Notes: generated by a model from the letters alone, not told the origin. A stretch of 55,954 bases of DNA from an uncultured Erysipelotrichaceae bacterium (GCA_902797795.1 CADBUF010000070.1:1-55954), one strand, 5' to 3'. Shown: positions 46,265-55,714, numbered from the stretch's first letter. Numbers and translations are program-made.

Positions 46265-47068
46265 TTATTTACTTAAGTTAAATAATCGATACATTTCTAA
46301 ATATTCATTTGGAGAGATATTTTCGGGTCTTTTATTTCCCTCTATCCCTAACTTATTTAAAACTTCATTAATTTTATCAACGTCATTAGAGTAGTTCTTT
46401 AAATTGTTAAAAATAGTTTTTCTACGATTAAGGAATAACGTTTTACACATTTTATATACACCTAAAATTATTTCCCTATCGCAAACAGGTCGATAAGAAA
46501 AGACAAACACACAAGAATCACATTTAGGGGCGGGGTAGAATGATCCTGGTTTAACAGTTAATAGTTTTTTACTCTCGCCCAATAAGTGGAGCATAACTCC
46601 TAGCGGTCCATATTTTTCTCCACTAATTTCAAAGAATCTCGCAAAGGCTTCGCTTTGACACATCAACACCATTTTAGAAGCTTCGCTGTTAAGTAAAAGA
46701 AAAGCAACTAATTCAGTAGTGATGTTATAAGGGAGATTTCCAATGATTTTATTATATTTAGATACATCGATTTTTCTTACATCGTTCAAAATATAATTAA
46801 CATCTTCCTTATAAAATATTTTAAGAAAATCAATCATCCGAGAATCAATATCACAGACATCTAAATCACACTTCCCCACCATAAAATGAGTTAGAGATCC
46901 TAGGCCTGGGCCAATTTCTAAAACTTTATCTTCTTTATTTAATTCAAGAGCAGCAACAATACGTTCAGATATCAAAGGCTCAATAAGAAAATTTTGGCCA
47001 TAGTCCTTATCTGGTCTAACATTACATTTATTTACTAACTCGTTGATATTTGTTCTATTAATTTCCAC
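46265..47068 (-). CDS. rsmA: 16S rRNA dimethyladenosine transferase
   Basis: RsmA/KsgA (267 residues) dimethylates A1518 and A1519 of 16S rRNA. The N-terminal DYGQNFLIEPLI, AdoMet site LEIGPGLGSLTHFM and catalytic NLPYN are present. Overlaps rnmV by 11 bases, as in Bacillus. Confidence 0.96.
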   Translation of the reverse strand: MEINRTNINELVNKCNVRPDKDYGQNFLIEPLISERIVAALELNKEDKVLEIGPGLGSLTHFMVGKCDLDVCDIDSRMIDFLKIFYKEDVNYILNDVRKIDVSKYNKIIGNLPYNITTELVAFLLLNSEASKMVLMCQSEAFARFFEISGEKYGPLGVMLHLLGESKKLLTVKPGSFYPAPKCDSCVFVFSYRPVCDREIILGVYKMCKTLFLNRRKTIFNNLKNYSNDVDKINEVLNKLGIEGNKRPENISPNEYLEMYRLFNLSK

Positions 47069-47588
47069 GAATATTGTCCTCTACTTCTCCTGGTGAAATA
47101 TTTAAAATGTTAAGCTGATTTTCAAGCGATTTAATGTTCCCACTAATTAACCTATATTTATTTATAAGCTTTTCTTTATATTTACATGGTTCTTCACTTA
47201 AAGAGATAATGTTAACTAAGTCATATGAGTGTCTTGTTATCTCATAGTCACAAGCAAAAGGCTTTAACGCTTCAATAACTGCTTCTTTACTCGATTCTGC
47301 AACACCCGACTTTTTATAATTATTTCTAACAATTTTCTCACTTTTTGCTTCAAAAACATTATTAATTTCGTTTTTTATTCTATTTCTGATTTGCTCTCCA
47401 GCAACATCGTTATCAGTAAAAATTATGAGTTTTCTAACCTTTGAAGCTTCTTTTAAAAAAATAATTTTTTCTTCGCTTAAATCATAACCATTTGTAATAA
47501 AAAAGTAGGTATTAATAAATGAAGACAAATAACTTACATCCGATTTACCTTCAACAACTAAAACAGCATCGATATTAATCTTCTTCAT
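47058..47588 (-). CDS. rnmV: Ribonuclease M5
   Basis: RNase M5 (176 residues) matures the 5S rRNA ends. Toprim core: VVEGKSDVS with the catalytic Glu, then FTDNDVAGEQIRNR. Located between tatD and rsmA as in Bacillus; overlaps tatD by 14 bases. Confidence 0.93.
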   Translation of the reverse strand: MKKINIDAVLVVEGKSDVSYLSSFINTYFFITNGYDLSEEKIIFLKEASKVRKLIIFTDNDVAGEQIRNRIKNEINNVFEAKSEKIVRNNYKKSGVAESSKEAVIEALKPFACDYEITRHSYDLVNIISLSEEPCKYKEKLINKYRLISGNIKSLENQLNILNISPGEVEDNIRGN

Positions 47589-48354
47589 TGATATTAAACA
47601 CTCTTAATGAGTTTTTATAAATAACGTCTTCTAAATGCTTTTTAGACATCTTTTTTAGTCTTGAAATTTCATCTAAAACCAAACAAATATATTTCGGTTC
47701 ATTCTTTTCTCCTCTATGTGGATGAGGAGTTAAATATGGAGCATCTGTTTCAATCACCAATTTTTCTAAAGGTACTTCTTCTGCAACTTCTTTTGGCGTT
47801 TTTGCGTTAGTAAAAGTTACAGTTCCTCCTAAAGAAATTAATAATCCTAAATCAATAACTTCATACATCGTTTCGACGCTTCCAGAATAACAATGCATGA
47901 TGCCTCCATAAATTGGGGTATGCTCTTTTAAAATCTTTACACAGTCTTCGGTGCTTTCTCTATTATGAATAGAAATTGGTAAATGATGGTTATTAGCAAA
48001 ATCAATTTGCTTGATAAACCATTCTTTTTGTTTTTCTCTTTGTTCGCAATCTTTAATCCAGTGATAATCTAATCCAATTTCCCCAATCGCCACTACTTTT
48101 TTATTAGATACTAGCGACATGGTTTTGTTATATTCTTCATCACTAACATTAAATATTTCTGTTGGGTGATAGCCAATTGCGGCGTAGCATTCTACAAATC
48201 TATTAGCGATATCCACTGCCAACTTACTACTTGGGCCATCATAACCGACAACTAAAAATTTCTTTACCCCGGTCTTTTTAGCGTTTTCAATCACTTCATC
48301 GATTCGAGGATAAAGGTTCTCATCATTTAAATGGCAATGAGTATCAAAGATCAT
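47575..48354 (-). CDS. tatD: TatD-family metal-dependent DNase
   Basis: A TatD/YabD-type hydrolase of 259 residues. Metal ligands: FDTHCHLND at the start, EIGLDYHW, HNRES, MHCYSGS and ETDAPYLTPHP. The frame opens earlier, at 48417, inside mnmE. ATG 48354, one base after the mnmE stop, gives the standard N-terminus and is preferred. Confidence 0.94.
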   Translation of the reverse strand: MIFDTHCHLNDENLYPRIDEVIENAKKTGVKKFLVVGYDGPSSKLAVDIANRFVECYAAIGYHPTEIFNVSDEEYNKTMSLVSNKKVVAIGEIGLDYHWIKDCEQREKQKEWFIKQIDFANNHHLPISIHNRESTEDCVKILKEHTPIYGGIMHCYSGSVETMYEVIDLGLLISLGGTVTFTNAKTPKEVAEEVPLEKLVIETDAPYLTPHPHRGEKNEPKYICLVLDEISRLKKMSKKHLEDVIYKNSLRVFNINEED

Positions 48355-48355
48355 T

Positions 48356-49684
48356 TTATTTTCCAACACAGAAACGAGAGAATATCTCCTTTGATATATC
48401 TCTTTGATTATATTCACCTAAAATTTCTAACACAGAATTATAGGCATCATGTAAAGAAACACTTACGAGATCAATTGGTAAATTATTTAAGGCATCTTCT
48501 TTAGCTTTTAAGAGGCTTTCTTTCGTGTTTTTTAGCAAACCTAATTGTCTAACGTTATTTAAAGATGGAGTTTTATAAGTTTGTTCACTTAAACCTAGTT
48601 TAGCGTATATCGCATCTTTTAAAGGTTTGATGTTATTATTAAGCGCAGAAATTGAAATTGCATTATCGAACTTTTTATCACTCTTATCTATTTTGTTATA
48701 AACAATGATATGAGGGGTTTCTTTAACGTATTCCAAGATATTTTTATCATCTTCATCTAATTCAGTTGAAGCATCTAAAAGAACAATGACCAAGTCAGCT
48801 TCTTTAATTGTGTCTTTAGATTTGTTAACTCCGATGATTTCAACTTTATCAGTAGATTCTCTAATTCCAGCAGTGTCTAATAAATGAAGAACGACACCAT
48901 TAAGATTGATTTCACCTTCAACTATATCTCTAGTGGTTCCTGCTATATCAGTAACAATCGCCTTATTTTCACCTAGCAAGGCATTAAGTAAAGAAGATTT
49001 ACCAACATTTGGTTTTCCAACCAACGCCACTTTAATTCCTTCTTTAATAATTAATCCTTTTTCACCTTCATTAACAAGTTTATCGATGATAGGAGTAAGC
49101 TCATCTACTAGAGTAATTACGTGTTCTTTATTAGCTACTTCAATATCTTCATATTCTGGATAATCAATATTGACTTCAATTAAAGACAAAACATCTGCGA
49201 TTCTTTCTCTTAGAGGGACAATTAATTTAGAAGTATCTCCTTTTAAAGAAAGAAGTGAGAGTTCTTTTGCTTCTTTTGTGGTTGCATTAATCACATCATT
49301 AATGGCTTCTGCTTGAATTAAATCAATGCGATTATTAAGGAACGCTCTTGAAGAATATTCACCATTAGTAGCAAGTCGAGCCCCTTTAGATAAAAGAAGT
49401 TGAATAATTTCATTAGCGATTAATGTTGAACCATGACAAATAATCTCAACAAGGTCTTCCCCTGTAAATGATTTTGGTCCTTTATAAATTGCTAAAACAA
49501 CTTCATCAACAACATTATCGTTATCAACAATCTTTCCAACTAACAATGTGCGTTTATCAATGTTACGAATATCTTTATTGAAGCACTTAGAAACAATATC
49601 AAAAGCATCTCCTCCAGATACACGAATAATGTGGAGAGCGCTTTTAAGCGGGGCTGTAGCAAGAGCAACAATTGTTTCTAACAT
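48356..49684 (-). CDS. mnmE: tRNA modification GTPase MnmE
   Basis: MnmE (442 residues), with MnmG, makes cmnm5U34 in tRNA. N-terminal folate-binding domain, then G domain inserted in the helical part: VGKPNVGKSSLLNALLG, DTAGIRES, YNKID; the C-terminal catalytic Cys is in RFCVGK. AGGAG ribosome-binding site directly after the jag terminator. Confidence 0.97.
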   Translation of the reverse strand: MLETIVALATAPLKSALHIIRVSGGDAFDIVSKCFNKDIRNIDKRTLLVGKIVDNDNVVDEVVLAIYKGPKSFTGEDLVEIICHGSTLIANEIIQLLLSKGARLATNGEYSSRAFLNNRIDLIQAEAINDVINATTKEAKELSLLSLKGDTSKLIVPLRERIADVLSLIEVNIDYPEYEDIEVANKEHVITLVDELTPIIDKLVNEGEKGLIIKEGIKVALVGKPNVGKSSLLNALLGENKAIVTDIAGTTRDIVEGEINLNGVVLHLLDTAGIRESTDKVEIIGVNKSKDTIKEADLVIVLLDASTELDEDDKNILEYVKETPHIIVYNKIDKSDKKFDNAISISALNNNIKPLKDAIYAKLGLSEQTYKTPSLNNVRQLGLLKNTKESLLKAKEDALNNLPIDLVSVSLHDAYNSVLEILGEYNQRDISKEIFSRFCVGK

Positions 49685-49694
49685 ATTATCTCCT

Positions 49695-49714
49695 AAAAAG
49701 CACCCAAAGGGTGC
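49695..49714 (-). terminator. Terminator between jag and mnmE
   Basis: A perfect 6-bp GC-rich stem GCACCC/GGGTGC, 3-nt loop, then TTTTTA on the minus strand. Confidence 0.85.
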
Positions 49715-49723
49715 ATTTAGTTT

Positions 49724-50347
49724 TTATTCTTCTGAATTATCTTTCTTCTCTTCAACATAGATAATTTGAACTTGTCTATGACTACCTTCACCAATGGATT
49801 CGGTTTTGATATTTCTCCAACCGTTTAGAGCGTTATGAATAGCTCTTCTTTCATCCGCTGGCATTGGATCAAAGGTATAAGTAGTCTTGCTTCTTTGAAC
49901 ATCTTTAGCGGTCTTACGAGCAAGTCTTTCAAGTTTAGAATATTTATTATCTTTGTAGCCATTAATATCAAGTAAGATTCTAAATCTTCTATGAAAGTGA
50001 TTGTTTGCGGCTAATTTCACAAGTTCATTCAAAGCTTGAAGAGTAACACCATTCTTTCCAATTAAAATTGGATTATGAGTGCTATCTAATGTAATGCGAA
50101 TGATATCATCATCTAATTTTGATTTGACTGAGCTTTCAATGCCTAAGGCATCAGTAGCATTTAATAAGTAATCTTCAGCGTATCTGATGACATCAGAAAG
50201 ATCATAAACTTCGATTTGAACTTTTTTTGAAATAAAACCAACTGTTTTACCGGTATCAATATAGATTAATTCGTCTTTAGGAACGCCGGTATCTTTGGAA
50301 GCTTTTTCAAGAGCTTCTTCAACGTTTTTTCCTGTATATATTTCCAT
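49724..50347 (-). CDS. jag: RNA-binding protein Jag (KhpB)
   Basis: A 207-residue KhpB/Jag protein: Jag-N domain (about 1-50, EIYTGKNVEEALEKAS), KH domain with NPILIGKNGVTLQALN and R3H domain with MPADERRAIHNAL. Binds RNA with KhpA and affects cell division and elongation in other Firmicutes. Standard place after yidC, 12 bases away. Confidence 0.95.
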   Translation of the reverse strand: MEIYTGKNVEEALEKASKDTGVPKDELIYIDTGKTVGFISKKVQIEVYDLSDVIRYAEDYLLNATDALGIESSVKSKLDDDIIRITLDSTHNPILIGKNGVTLQALNELVKLAANNHFHRRFRILLDINGYKDNKYSKLERLARKTAKDVQRSKTTYTFDPMPADERRAIHNALNGWRNIKTESIGEGSHRQVQIIYVEEKKDNSEE

Positions 50348-50359
50348 AAAATATAACTC

Positions 50360-51925
50360 CTATTTTTTCTTGGCGCTTCTATTAGTAAGTACAGTAGTAA
50401 GGATTGTTTGAAGGATGGTGAAAACTGCACCAACAAACCAGTAGATACCCATTGCACTAACAAGTGAGAATCCCATGAATATAATTAAGGCGAGCATAAC
50501 ATAGGTAAAGATCTTCATTGTTCTATTTTGAGATTTTTGAGCAGGGTTCTTTCCTAATTTAGCTACTTTTTTAGCCTTTGCTTTTTGAATCCATTGAGGT
50601 AAAAGCATACTAATGGTTTGAGTTCCTGCCATTAATAAGAAGAGAATGAAGGCAGTTACTGCAGAGTAATTACCAGCAGGACCCCAGTTAGAGCCGATAA
50701 AGAGGATATCTTTGATACCTAAATCAAGTCTCATTCCTAATAGTGTGCCGTTAGTAATTGCGCTCGCGCCACTTAAAGCACCCCAAACACAAATGAAGAT
50801 TGGGAATTGGAGAATCATTATAAGAATACTGGTAAATGGATTAACTTTATTCTTCTTATACAAACGATTCATTTCTTCAGCCATACGCTGCTTTTCAGCA
50901 TATGACGTATTTGCGTTCGGATATTTGTTTTGAATCTTTTGAATTTCAGGCTGTAATTCTGTCATCTTTGCCGTGCTCTTGGTTTGCTTAAATGTGATTA
51001 ATAACATTAATGAACGAATAATAAGAGTGACAAAGACGATTCCCCAGAAAGCACTCCATCCAGAAGAGGCAACACCTCTAAAGCCGGAAACAATGTTATC
51101 AATTAACCAACCCATTGGCCAAACAAGGAGGCCTTCAAAGAATCCTTTAGACCAAGCATAACCCCAACTCTTCGCGTTGATATAGACACCTTCGGTGCTA
51201 TAACCGTAAGTTCCATATTTATCTTCTTTTGTTGTTAAACAAGTACGATAAACACTAGCTTTGCTATAAACAGCAGAAGTATAGGCGGCGATAAAATCGT
51301 ATTTAGGACATTTGTCAGACTCCACAACCGCTCTTACACGAGCATCGAGACTATCAAAGTTGTCCCACATTTTTCCGTTTTCACCAGAAATGTATTTCAA
51401 GAAACAGTATTTTTCACACACACGATCAAATTGAGCGTGAGCGTAACTCTTTTCACCATTTGGATAATCAGCAATATCAATAGTGAGATCAGTGCTATTG
51501 ATTGTTTGAGCATAATAGAAGAGGACATCTTCTAAAAAATATCGGTCATAAAGTCTAAAATACTCTACTGTGTTTTGGTTAACAGAGGAAAAACCATTTT
51601 CTCTAACTGCAGAAATAACTTCGTTTAAAGTACTAACACGAAGATATTGTCCTTTTGTTTCATCAGCAAAGTGGAAACACGCAGTAGCAGTAACCCACTC
51701 CGCAACGACTGGTTTACAGTGTTTGAGCGTTACTTTCCACCCATTTCTATTGAATTCAAGATCAGGGGCGGTCTCATCTGCTTCATAATATGTGATACCT
51801 GGATCAAAGGCGCACATGATACGTGCAGTGTCGACAGGAGAACAGAAAGATTGAGTACAGCTGGTTAAAGCAACAACACCAAGGAAAAGTGTTGCACCTA
51901 ACCCAATTTTTGTTCTTTTTTTCAT
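50360..51925 (-). CDS. yidC: Membrane insertase YidC/SpoIIIJ with a large extracytoplasmic domain
   Basis: A YidC/Oxa1-type insertase, 521 residues. Lipoprotein signal with Cys23 (lipobox ALTSC). The conserved core starts at about residue 256: hydrophilic-groove Arg304 in VTLIIRSLMLLI, the coiled-coil loop after KSTAKMTELQPEIQKI, five membrane segments and a basic C-tail. Between Cys23 and the core is an extracytoplasmic region of some 230 residues with at least eight Cys. Firmicute YidC proteins are normally about 250-290 residues, so it is nearly double. Overlaps rnpA by 4 bases (ATGA). Confidence 0.93.
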   Translation of the reverse strand: MKKRTKIGLGATLFLGVVALTSCTQSFCSPVDTARIMCAFDPGITYYEADETAPDLEFNRNGWKVTLKHCKPVVAEWVTATACFHFADETKGQYLRVSTLNEVISAVRENGFSSVNQNTVEYFRLYDRYFLEDVLFYYAQTINSTDLTIDIADYPNGEKSYAHAQFDRVCEKYCFLKYISGENGKMWDNFDSLDARVRAVVESDKCPKYDFIAAYTSAVYSKASVYRTCLTTKEDKYGTYGYSTEGVYINAKSWGYAWSKGFFEGLLVWPMGWLIDNIVSGFRGVASSGWSAFWGIVFVTLIIRSLMLLITFKQTKSTAKMTELQPEIQKIQNKYPNANTSYAEKQRMAEEMNRLYKKNKVNPFTSILIMILQFPIFICVWGALSGASAITNGTLLGMRLDLGIKDILFIGSNWGPAGNYSAVTAFILFLLMAGTQTISMLLPQWIQKAKAKKVAKLGKNPAQKSQNRTMKIFTYVMLALIIFMGFSLVSAMGIYWFVGAVFTILQTILTTVLTNRSAKKK

Positions 51926-52257
51926 TTAGTAATTCCTATCTTACTTAACAAGATGTTAAGTATAATTTTGTTGTTCTCGAAGGATGAATTCAAAAATTCT
52001 TCTTTTACCACGATTACAACATCGATTGTGTGAGATGAATAATCGATTAACGAGTCACACATAGCTCGTGTTTGTCTTTTGATACGGTTACGCGTTACAG
52101 CGTTACCAATTCGTTTTGAGACACTAAGCCCTATTCGGCAAACAGAAAGTTCGTTAGGTAGGTAATGAACTATATAGGGGGTCTCTTTGAGAGTTCTACC
52201 TTTTCTAACCGCATTTACAAATTCTTCATTTCTTTTGATACGGTTAATTACTTTCAT
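51922..52257 (-). CDS. rnpA: Ribonuclease P protein component
   Basis: RnpA (111 residues) binds the RNase P RNA in tRNA 5' maturation. Family motifs: the N-terminal RIKRNEEF and the RNR signature GNAVTRNRIKRQTR. Standard place between rpmH and yidC. Confidence 0.95.
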   Translation of the reverse strand: MKVINRIKRNEEFVNAVRKGRTLKETPYIVHYLPNELSVCRIGLSVSKRIGNAVTRNRIKRQTRAMCDSLIDYSSHTIDVVIVVKEEFLNSSFENNKIILNILLSKIGITK

Positions 52258-52297
52258 TTCTAAAAACCCTCAAATGGATAAAGTGAAATACTAAAAA

Positions 52298-52432
52298 TTA
52301 GGCAGCTAAGCGTTTGCGGCCTTTAGCTCTTCTTCTAGCTAAAACATTTCTTCCGTTAGCGGATTTCATTCTAGCTCTGAAGCCAGCTTTGTGAGCATGC
52401 TTCACTTTACTTGGTTGATATGTTCTTTTCAT
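52298..52432 (-). CDS. rpmH: 50S ribosomal protein L34
   Basis: A 44-residue ribosomal protein: [18 protein letters not shown] near the N-terminus and [12 protein letters not shown] at the end, typical of L34. It is too short for a standard ORF cut-off. GGAGG ribosome-binding site upstream, and a very strong promoter beyond that. Begins the rpmH-rnpA-yidC-jag operon. Confidence 0.97.
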   Translation of the reverse strand: MKRTYQPSKVKHAHKAGFRARMKSANGRNVLARRRAKGRKRLAA

Positions 52433-52464
52433 GATACGTATTCCTCCAATTTTACGCATTAAAG

Positions 52465-52494
52465 ATTATAAATGTATTTATAAAGAATTGTCAA
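52465..52494 (-). promoter_or_regulatory. Strong consensus promoter of rpmH
   Basis: On the minus strand TTGACA (52489-52494), an 18-base spacer and TATAAT (52465-52470): both hexamers perfect. Confidence 0.85.
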
Positions 52495-52499
52495 AGAAT

Positions 52500-52870
52500 T
52501 GTGTGCGTATAAGCACAAAAGTGTAGACACTGACCAGAATGAAAAACAGCAAATTGTGAAATCCACAAAATTAAAATTATTTAAGAAATATGACTTTTAG
52601 CCAAAAAAAGTTATCCACATAAAAATATGGTAATCAAATATAAAAAAGTAGGGTAATAAGAATGAACAATGTTCATTCATATAGATTTCTTTAAACTACA
52701 TTAAAAATTATCCACTTTTGTACACACTTTCCACACACTTTCCACATTCAATCCACATTTCAAAATTGTGGAAAACTCTTTTAAAACACTATAGTAATTT
52801 TTTCCCATAAAGAGTATGTGGAAAACTAAAATTGCCCAATTTTTCAATTAAAAATAACGCGCGGATAAAG
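52500..52870. other. oriC, upstream DnaA-box cluster
   Basis: AT-rich, gene-free stretch between rpmH and dnaA. Boxes close to TTATCCACA: TTATCCACA 52611-52619; TTATCCACT 52708-52716; CTTTCCACA 52727-52735 and 52738-52746; minus-strand TTTTCCACA at 52767-52775 and 52817-52825; weaker CAATCCACA at 52749. The region 52708-52825 is thus densely packed. It also holds a perfect 19-bp palindrome at 52660-52678. Firmicute origins have this layout: a box cluster before dnaA and another after it. Confidence 0.85.
52660..52678. repeat. Perfect palindrome GAATGAACAATGTTCATTC inside oriC
   Basis: Two 9-bp arms around a single A. It resembles the operator of a dimeric helix-turn-helix regulator, and is not a DnaA box. 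About 225 bases before the dnaA start. Confidence 0.6.
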
Positions 52871-52876
52871 TATAAT
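52871..52876 (+). promoter_or_regulatory. -10 box of dnaA
   Basis: TATAAT, with the ATG 27 bases later and GGGGG at 52890-52894 as ribosome-binding site. No clear -35 hexamer. Confidence 0.5.
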
Positions 52877-52903
52877 TTTTTCACACTCTTGGGGGTACTT
52901 GAT

Positions 52904-54283
52904 ATGGTTATGACGGTTACTGAAATGACAAAATTATGGACTAACGTGTTGAAGTTAGTTCAAACAAGAATTAACGATGCTCATACCTTTGAAACATTCT
53001 TCTCAAATTCCTATATTTATGACCGTCAAGGTAACAAATTATATGTCGTAGTCCACAATCAAGTTAGCAAAGTTGTCATCCCAACAAAATATGGTGATCT
53101 TGTTTTAGATTGTTTAAACGATGTTCAAGATGAGAATTATGAAATCGAATATATCATCGAAGAAGATATAGAGAAAAACAGAAAAGAATCAAGTGCTGCT
53201 CCAGTATCTAGAGATAAAGAAGATGTGAGCTTTGATAACAATAAAATTAATCCTGAGCTAAAATTTTCTAATTTCGTCGTTGGTGAATTTAACAAAGACG
53301 CCCATAAAGCAGCGTTATATGTTGCTAGAAACGGTGGAACGCTTTTTAATCCACTTTTTATCTATTCAAATTCTGGTCTAGGCAAAACCCATTTGTTACA
53401 CGCAATTGGAAACGACATCAAAGAGAACAGAATGCCAAATGCAAAAATACTTTATATCTCAGCGTATGACTTTGTTGAAAAATACATAAAATATGTCAGA
53501 GCAGAAAAAGACGCCAAGATGATAAAAGACTTCTTTAAAGGCGTTGATGTGCTTCTTTTTGACGATGTTCAATTTTTGGCAGAGAAGGTTAAAACTGAAG
53601 AGATGTTCTTCTACGTTTACCAAGACTTAATCAATAACGGAAAACGCATCATCATCACTTCAGATAGACAGCCTAACGAATTGAAGGGTTTAGAAGATAG
53701 ACTCATCACCAGATTCACCCAAGGCTTAACAGTGAAAATTAATGATCCAGACATCGATACTTGTGTTGAAATTCTCAAACAAAAAATTGTCGGTTCTGGT
53801 ATGAAAATTGAAAAATTTGACGCAAATGTTATATATTTTCTAGCAGAAAAATTTTCTCGTAATGTTAGAGAACTTGAGGGAGCACTCAATTCTTTAATGT
53901 TCTCTTGCCTCAATTTATTAGACGAACAAAAGATTACAATGGATGTTGCAATCAAGGCTGTTTCCTCGATTAAAGGTGGCAAAAAAATCGCTACTCAACT
54001 TAATGAACAAAAGATTGTAAATGTTGTTGCGGATTACTATAATTTGACTCCTTCACAAATCACAGGGAAGGATAGAAATGGTCAGATAGTTTTAGCTCGA
54101 CACATCGCTATGTATTTGATTAGAAAACACTTAGATGTTCCTTTAAAGAAAATTGGCGAGATGTTCGGTGGCAAAGATCATACAACTGTTATGAACGCAC
54201 TTACCAAGGTGGATAAAGAGTTGAAAACTAATATACAATTACAAGACGCTATAAACGACTTAGAAAAGAGAATATCTAAATAA
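52904..54283 (+). CDS. dnaA: Chromosomal replication initiator DnaA
   Basis: DnaA (459 residues): N-terminal domain I (LWTNVLKLVQTRI), acidic linker, AAA+ domain with Walker A NSGLGKTHLLHA, Walker B LLFDDVQFL and box VII-type GLEDRLITRF, then domain IV with GGKDHTTVMNA for box recognition. The frame opens at 52832, but the promoter lies inside that extension and ATG 52904 has GGGGG at 9 bases. Confidence 0.96.
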   Translation: MVMTVTEMTKLWTNVLKLVQTRINDAHTFETFFSNSYIYDRQGNKLYVVVHNQVSKVVIPTKYGDLVLDCLNDVQDENYEIEYIIEEDIEKNRKESSAAPVSRDKEDVSFDNNKINPELKFSNFVVGEFNKDAHKAALYVARNGGTLFNPLFIYSNSGLGKTHLLHAIGNDIKENRMPNAKILYISAYDFVEKYIKYVRAEKDAKMIKDFFKGVDVLLFDDVQFLAEKVKTEEMFFYVYQDLINNGKRIIITSDRQPNELKGLEDRLITRFTQGLTVKINDPDIDTCVEILKQKIVGSGMKIEKFDANVIYFLAEKFSRNVRELEGALNSLMFSCLNLLDEQKITMDVAIKAVSSIKGGKKIATQLNEQKIVNVVADYYNLTPSQITGKDRNGQIVLARHIAMYLIRKHLDVPLKKIGEMFGGKDHTTVMNALTKVDKELKTNIQLQDAINDLEKRISK

Positions 54284-54340
54284 TTTATTTAAAAAATAAA
54301 TGTTAGAGTATTAAACACTATGTTAGAATAAATTAAAGGC

Positions 54341-54413
54341 TTGCGCTAAGGAGTTATCCACATATCCACAGGCGTAATAATAATTATTAATAATTAAATA
54401 TAATAAAAAAGAA
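54341..54413. other. oriC, DnaA boxes and candidate unwinding element between dnaA and dnaN
   Basis: TTATCCACA (54354-54362) overlaps by one base a second box ATATCCACA (54362-54370). A short GC-rich block GGCG follows, then about 37 bases with only A and T except the last (TAATAATAATTATTAATAAT...). This order, boxes-GC-AT trios, matches the Bacillus basal unwinding system with DnaA-trios. Confidence 0.75.
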
Positions 54414-54424
54414 GGTAAATCTAA

Positions 54425-55549
54425 ATGAGATTTGTAATTAAACGAGACGAATTCCTAAAAGCTTTGCTTATAGCAGGTAGAGCGGTTAACTCCAAAAATA
54501 GTGCTGTACCAGTATTAGCGAATTTAAAATTAGAACTTAGCGATAACGGTTTAGCTATTACAGGTAGTAATTATGAACTAACTATTAAAACCACTGTTCC
54601 ATTTTCACTAAATGATGAAGAAATCATTAGAAATGTTCAAGAAGGAACAACTTTAGTTAATGCCAAAATCATTACAGATATGGCAAGAAAGATTGATGCT
54701 GAAGAAATTAATTTTGAAGTAATTGATTCCACTATTGCTGTTATTACAGCAGGTAAAATTAAGTATAACCTAAATTGCATCAAAGCAAATGAATATCCAG
54801 ATGTTGACTTAGAACCAACAGGCATCCAAATCAATTTAACTAGATTAGAATTCTCATCAATCGTATCTCAAACAGCTTTTGCTGCTTCTTTAAAAGAGCA
54901 GCGTCCTATTTTAACTGCTGTTAATTTAGAAGCTTCAAATGGTGTATTAACAGCTACTACTACCGATAGTGCGCGTTTAGCTAGAAAACAAATCCCAGTT
55001 TCTACCGATTTACAATTCTCCGCTAATGTTCCGGCTAAAATGATGGTGGAAATCGATCACCTTTTAGAAGGATCAGAATCTTTGAAGATTGCCCTTAGTG
55101 ATAAAAAAGCTTTATTTAGCTTTGATAACACCGTGATAGCGACACGTTTGATTGCTGGTGAATATCCTAACACTAAAAACATTGTTCCACGCATTACAAA
55201 CTACTCTTTAGAAGTTAATGCTGCAGATTTCTTAAAAGCTATCGATCGTGTCAATATTCTATCGATTGATAGAGAAAACGTTGTTGACCTATATTTAGAT
55301 GAAGACACTGTTGAAATCAGCGCCAAATCAACTCAAGTTGGTTCTGCTACTGAAAAAATTGAAACATTCAAATTTGTTGGAAATAACCTACAAATCTCTT
55401 TCAATAGTGAATTTGTTTCATCTGCAATTAGGGCTCTTGGAAGCGAAGATGTGACATTCTTGTTTGTTGGGGAAATGAAACCATTTGTTATTAAAAATCC
55501 TAACGATGAATCTATCATCCAAATCGTTACTCCTGTGAGAACTTATTAA
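54425..55549 (+). CDS. dnaN: DNA polymerase III beta sliding clamp
   Basis: DnaN (374 residues), the processivity clamp. Three clamp domains; the typical N-terminus MRFVIKRDEFLKAL, LAGEYPN-like LIAGEYPNTKNIVP and C-terminal motif (IIQIVTPVRTY) are visible. Usual neighbour of dnaA. Confidence 0.96.
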   Translation: MRFVIKRDEFLKALLIAGRAVNSKNSAVPVLANLKLELSDNGLAITGSNYELTIKTTVPFSLNDEEIIRNVQEGTTLVNAKIITDMARKIDAEEINFEVIDSTIAVITAGKIKYNLNCIKANEYPDVDLEPTGIQINLTRLEFSSIVSQTAFAASLKEQRPILTAVNLEASNGVLTATTTDSARLARKQIPVSTDLQFSANVPAKMMVEIDHLLEGSESLKIALSDKKALFSFDNTVIATRLIAGEYPNTKNIVPRITNYSLEVNAADFLKAIDRVNILSIDRENVVDLYLDEDTVEISAKSTQVGSATEKIETFKFVGNNLQISFNSEFVSSAIRALGSEDVTFLFVGEMKPFVIKNPNDESIIQIVTPVRTY

Positions 55550-55571
55550 TTAACAAAACAAGCGATTTAAG

Positions 55572-55595
55572 AGGCGTTCTAGTAGCGCCTTTTAT
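55572..55595 (+). terminator. Terminator after dnaN
   Basis: A short stem AGGCG/CGCCT with a 9-nt loop followed by TTTATTTTT. It separates dnaN from yaaA, which has its own -10 box. Confidence 0.7.
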
Positions 55596-55714
55596 TTTTG
55601 TATATTTTTGATTTATCAAACTTCTATTGGCTGTTTTTGCGCCTTAAAAATAGGTATTTATCAACTATATTCAATATATGGAATATTATTATTCCATTTA
55701 AACATTATATCGTG

